This document shows, in pieces, positions 61,586 to 64,000 of a DNA stretch of 64,000 nt. Within the stretch, counting starts at the first letter, position 1. Each line of letters opens with the position of its first letter. The position numbers and the translations under genes were made by a program. The stretch spans positions 62,001-126,000 of the forward strand of contig CAXBBW010000012.1 of assembly GCA_963974345.1 (NCBI GenBank), read 5' to 3'. Source of the stretch: RHLJ01 sp963974345 (GTDB taxonomy: Bacteria > Bacteroidota > Rhodothermia > Balneolales > Balneolaceae). The notes under the pieces were generated by a model. It was given only the letters and a program-made list of their open reading frames with translations, ran no database searches and was not told the origin of the DNA.

Positions 61586-64000
61586 TTGCAGATATTTTCT
61601 TTCGCTTTATTTATTCTACTCCAATTACCATTGGTACAGACAGAACAGTTTCGGCATTATGACACTGAAAATGGTCTTTCAAATAATATAGTTTACGCTA
61701 TTTATCAGGATCATGAAGGGTTTATGTGGATAGCTACTGAAAATGGGTTAAACCGATTTGATGGATATGAATTCAGAAAATACTTTCACAATACAGAAGA
61801 CGATAAAACGATTTCCAGTAATATTGTTCGTTCAATAGTTGAAGATAAATCTGGAAATTTATGGATCGGTACTTATAACGGTTTAAATCTGTTCAATAGA
61901 GAAACGGAACGTTTTACAAGGTTTTTGGAGCTTCCTTCAGCTAATGTAAACAGGCTCGATTTTCAGCAGATGATCATAGATAAGAAGGCAAGGATTTGGT
62001 TTTGCACATTAGAAACTGCAGGTTGGTTTGATACCATAACAAAAGAGTTTAATTTTTTACCACAGATAAACAATCCATTTTCAATCAGCCTAGATAAAGA
62101 AGATAATCTTTGGGCGAATACGTTTGATGGAGAGGTATTCCGATATGAAGTTGAAAAGGATAGCTTAACCAAAATAAGCTCAAATATTTCTTATTCACAG
62201 CTCCCAATTTTTTGGGGAAACTATTCAAAAAAGCTTTGGGTACATGATAGTTATGACCTGTCAAAGGTTTTCAAGCAATGGAATAAGATTCCTGAATTAC
62301 CAGAAGATAGATTGCCACTTAAACTACTTGAGCAATCCGAGGAAAATTTAATTGTAGCTAGTGATTATGGTCTTTTCTCATTCTCTAGAAATAATGCAGG
62401 ATTAGCAAAAATAGATTTCGGTGAAAAATCATCTTCTCTAACAAACTCAATTCGAAGTCTTTTTCAAGATAAAAATGGAGGATTATGGGTAGGTACGTTG
62501 AGCGGATTCTTTCATTTCGATCCTTATCGAAAACAATTCTCTAATATAGATTTTGTTGACAAGGCTTCGGATGTCATAATGGGGTTAGATCAAGTAGATC
62601 AACAGCTTTTTGTAAATACTTTTTCAAGGGGTTTAAAAAGCTATGACTTGTCTAAGAAAGAAATCAGTGAAATAATATTTAGCAAAAAACAGGAAACAGG
62701 ATTTTATCAAACTTGGGATATTGAATGGGTTCGCGAGTCTGATTTCCCAGTTTGGCTAGCTACGAATGAAGGTTTGTTTCTTTATAGCCAGAAGTTCAAT
62801 GAATTAGAGAAAATAGTCTTAGATCTGGATGAAGAGAAATTTCCCGTCACTTTTTCTATAGAAAATACAAGTGAGAATCATCTTTGGGTTTCATCATTAA
62901 CAGCTCTGTATAAGCTTTCGAAAAAAACAGCCAACATAGAACAAGTAATTAAAACAGATGGAACAATTACTTCCTCCATTCAGGATGTTCAGAGCTACAA
63001 GAATACTATTCTTGTAGCTACGGAGGGGGAAGGATTATTTATTTATGATTCAGAAAAGAGTGACTCTTTAGTACCTTTAACAAGATTAATTCCTGAATCA
63101 AGTATGGTACTTACACTACCAATTTGGGATCTTTTTTTAGATGCAGAAAATTTAATCTGGATAGGTACAAATCAAGGATTATTCAAATTAGATATTGATA
63201 AATCAACACTATTCCCAATCTCATTAAATGCATTAAAAAATAGGGTTATCTTTAGTATACAGGAAGATGAAAAAGGTAACCTTTGGATGGGAACTGAAAA
63301 AGGTTTGATTAGATTTAATCCAATAATAGAAGAGATTCTTGAGTTTAATAAAAGTGATGGTGTTAATAATGTTGAATACAACCGTAGATCTGTTATTAAA
63401 TCAAAAAACGGAGAATTATTTTTTGGCGGAGTAGAAGGAGTAACTTCGTTTGATCCACAGAAAATAAAGATCAATCCGATTATTCCGGATGTACATATTC
63501 TTGAAGCAAGAGTAGTAACTTCAGACTCTATGTACATACCAATAGGCTTTTATGAAGAAGAAATTGACCTACCATGGAATAAAAACACATTGGAATTTGA
63601 TTTTGTTGGGCTAAGCTTTACAAATCCATCGCTTAATAAATTTCGTTATAAACTAGAAGGCCATGATCCAGACTGGGTAAATTCAGAAGCAAGATTGTCC
63701 CGTTATGTTCAACTTCCTCATGGTGAGTATACATTTAAAGTTCAGGTATCAAATAATGATGGCGTTTGGAATACAGAGGGAGCGTCTCTTCAAATAAATA
63801 TATCTCCACCATTCTGGAAAACATGGTTGTTTCGTGTTTTTGTTCTCACTTTGGCTTTATTAATACTATGGGCTGTTTACAGATACAGAGTAAAACAACT
63901 ATTAGAAATTGAACGAGTAAAGCTTCGAATAGCGAGCGATTTACACGACGAAGTTGGAAGTGGTTTAAGTGGAATAGCTCTAACAGGAGATATTCTTCAA
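61586..64000 (+). CDS. Propeller-type sensor histidine kinase (HisKA_3/NarX class), 3-prime end beyond the window
   Basis: 805 codons are open without a stop to the window edge. The frame starts at a TTG at 61586, directly after an in-frame TAA, and opens with a signal peptide (LQIFSFALFILLQLPLV). Propeller blades fill ~20-640 (HYDTENGLSNNIVYAIYQDH, GFMWIATENGLNRFDGYEF, NLWIGTYNGLNLF). A Y_Y_Y domain spans ~650-740, and a membrane helix lies near ~745-768 (FVFVLTLALLILWAVY). A HisKA_3-type helix with ASDLHDEVGSGLSGIAL follows (His787). This kinase class pairs with NarL-type regulators. The ATPase domain lies outside. Confidence 0.9.
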   Translation, partial: MQIFSFALFILLQLPLVQTEQFRHYDTENGLSNNIVYAIYQDHEGFMWIATENGLNRFDGYEFRKYFHNTEDDKTISSNIVRSIVEDKSGNLWIGTYNGLNLFNRETERFTRFLELPSANVNRLDFQQMIIDKKARIWFCTLETAGWFDTITKEFNFLPQINNPFSISLDKEDNLWANTFDGEVFRYEVEKDSLTKISSNISYSQLPIFWGNYSKKLWVHDSYDLSKVFKQWNKIPELPEDRLPLKLLEQSEENLIVASDYGLFSFSRNNAGLAKIDFGEKSSSLTNSIRSLFQDKNGGLWVGTLSGFFHFDPYRKQFSNIDFVDKASDVIMGLDQVDQQLFVNTFSRGLKSYDLSKKEISEIIFSKKQETGFYQTWDIEWVRESDFPVWLATNEGLFLYSQKFNELEKIVLDLDEEKFPVTFSIENTSENHLWVSSLTALYKLSKKTANIEQVIKTDGTITSSIQDVQSYKNTILVATEGEGLFIYDSEKSDSLVPLTRLIPESSMVLTLPIWDLFLDAENLIWIGTNQGLFKLDIDKSTLFPISLNALKNRVIFSIQEDEKGNLWMGTEKGLIRFNPIIEEILEFNKSDGVNNVEYNRRSVIKSKNGELFFGGVEGVTSFDPQKIKINPIIPDVHILEARVVTSDSMYIPIGFYEEEIDLPWNKNTLEFDFVGLSFTNPSLNKFRYKLEGHDPDWVNSEARLSRYVQLPHGEYTFKVQVSNNDGVWNTEGASLQINISPPFWKTWLFRVFVLTLALLILWAVYRYRVKQLLEIERVKLRIASDLHDEVGSGLSGIALTGDILQ

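Noticed and set aside
63172..63537. Antisense 121-codon frame near the window end
   Set aside because: It lies wholly within the open sensor-kinase frame that runs from 61586 to the window edge with clear propeller motifs.

Overview
The window looks like chromosomal DNA from a member of the Bacteroidota/Balneolota group, most like Balneolaceae. It is AT-rich, roughly 60 percent or more. Secreted proteins end in the type IX secretion (T9SS) sorting domain with the phrase NYPNPFNPTTTI. Sensor kinases carry periplasmic two-component-regulator propellers. Three promoters (for two tRNAs and one secreted protein) show the Bacteroidota minus-7 box TAnnTTTG. Many genes lack a clear Shine-Dalgarno sequence. 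There are no rRNA genes, no CRISPR array and no classical insertion sequence.

Layout. 1-3.2 kb: the first codons of proS, tRNA-Met, a BspA-like T9SS protein, a broken T9SS relic, a TM2-domain protein and a structured intergenic repeat. 3.2-9.1 kb: a receiver protein without its phospho-acceptor, aspS, a DUF429 protein, Mn-type superoxide dismutase, bacilliredoxin and a single-domain response regulator. 9.1-19.5 kb: an MscS channel with an unknown propeller-like partner, a serine hydrolase, a MacB-like permease with its PadR regulator and a perfect PadR operator, a TetR/GNAT pair, an alpha/beta hydrolase and a VOC protein. 19.5-20.9 kb: a DUF559 (Vsr-like) endonuclease nested in palindromic inverted repeats, followed by a truncated copy that has lost its active site. 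20.9-31.7 kb: a lipoprotein, an ABC-F protein, then a four-gene cell-surface locus: beta-helix protein, 1600-residue T9SS repeat protein, CsgG-like protein and LPP20-like protein. 31.8-43 kb: a CNNM transporter, aspartate kinase, a BaiN-type flavoprotein, diaminopimelate decarboxylase, an NhaP/TrkA antiporter, an amino-acid permease fused to a PTS EIIA domain, and hisS. 43-52.3 kb: a glycan locus (HprK-like kinase, flippase, three GT4 glycosyltransferases, YfhO). 52.3-57.9 kb: gatC, ptsH-ptsI, a CBM48 protein, birA, tilS and hpt. 57.9-64 kb: two propeller-type histidine kinases on either side of tRNA-Ser; the second runs off the window.

How parts may work together. AspRS and GatC point to possible tRNA-dependent amidation. 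Aspartate kinase and LysA serve lysine/DAP synthesis. HPr and enzyme I have no sugar EII component here, but the EIIA domain fused to the permease at 39.6 kb keeps a histidine in the right context, so this short phosphorelay may control amino-acid uptake. The best candidates for undescribed biology are the surface locus at 23.6-31.7 kb, the DUF559 palindromic element at 19.65-20.42 kb, and the dispersed repeat (2.9 and 34.6 kb) whose two copies keep their hairpins through compensatory base changes.
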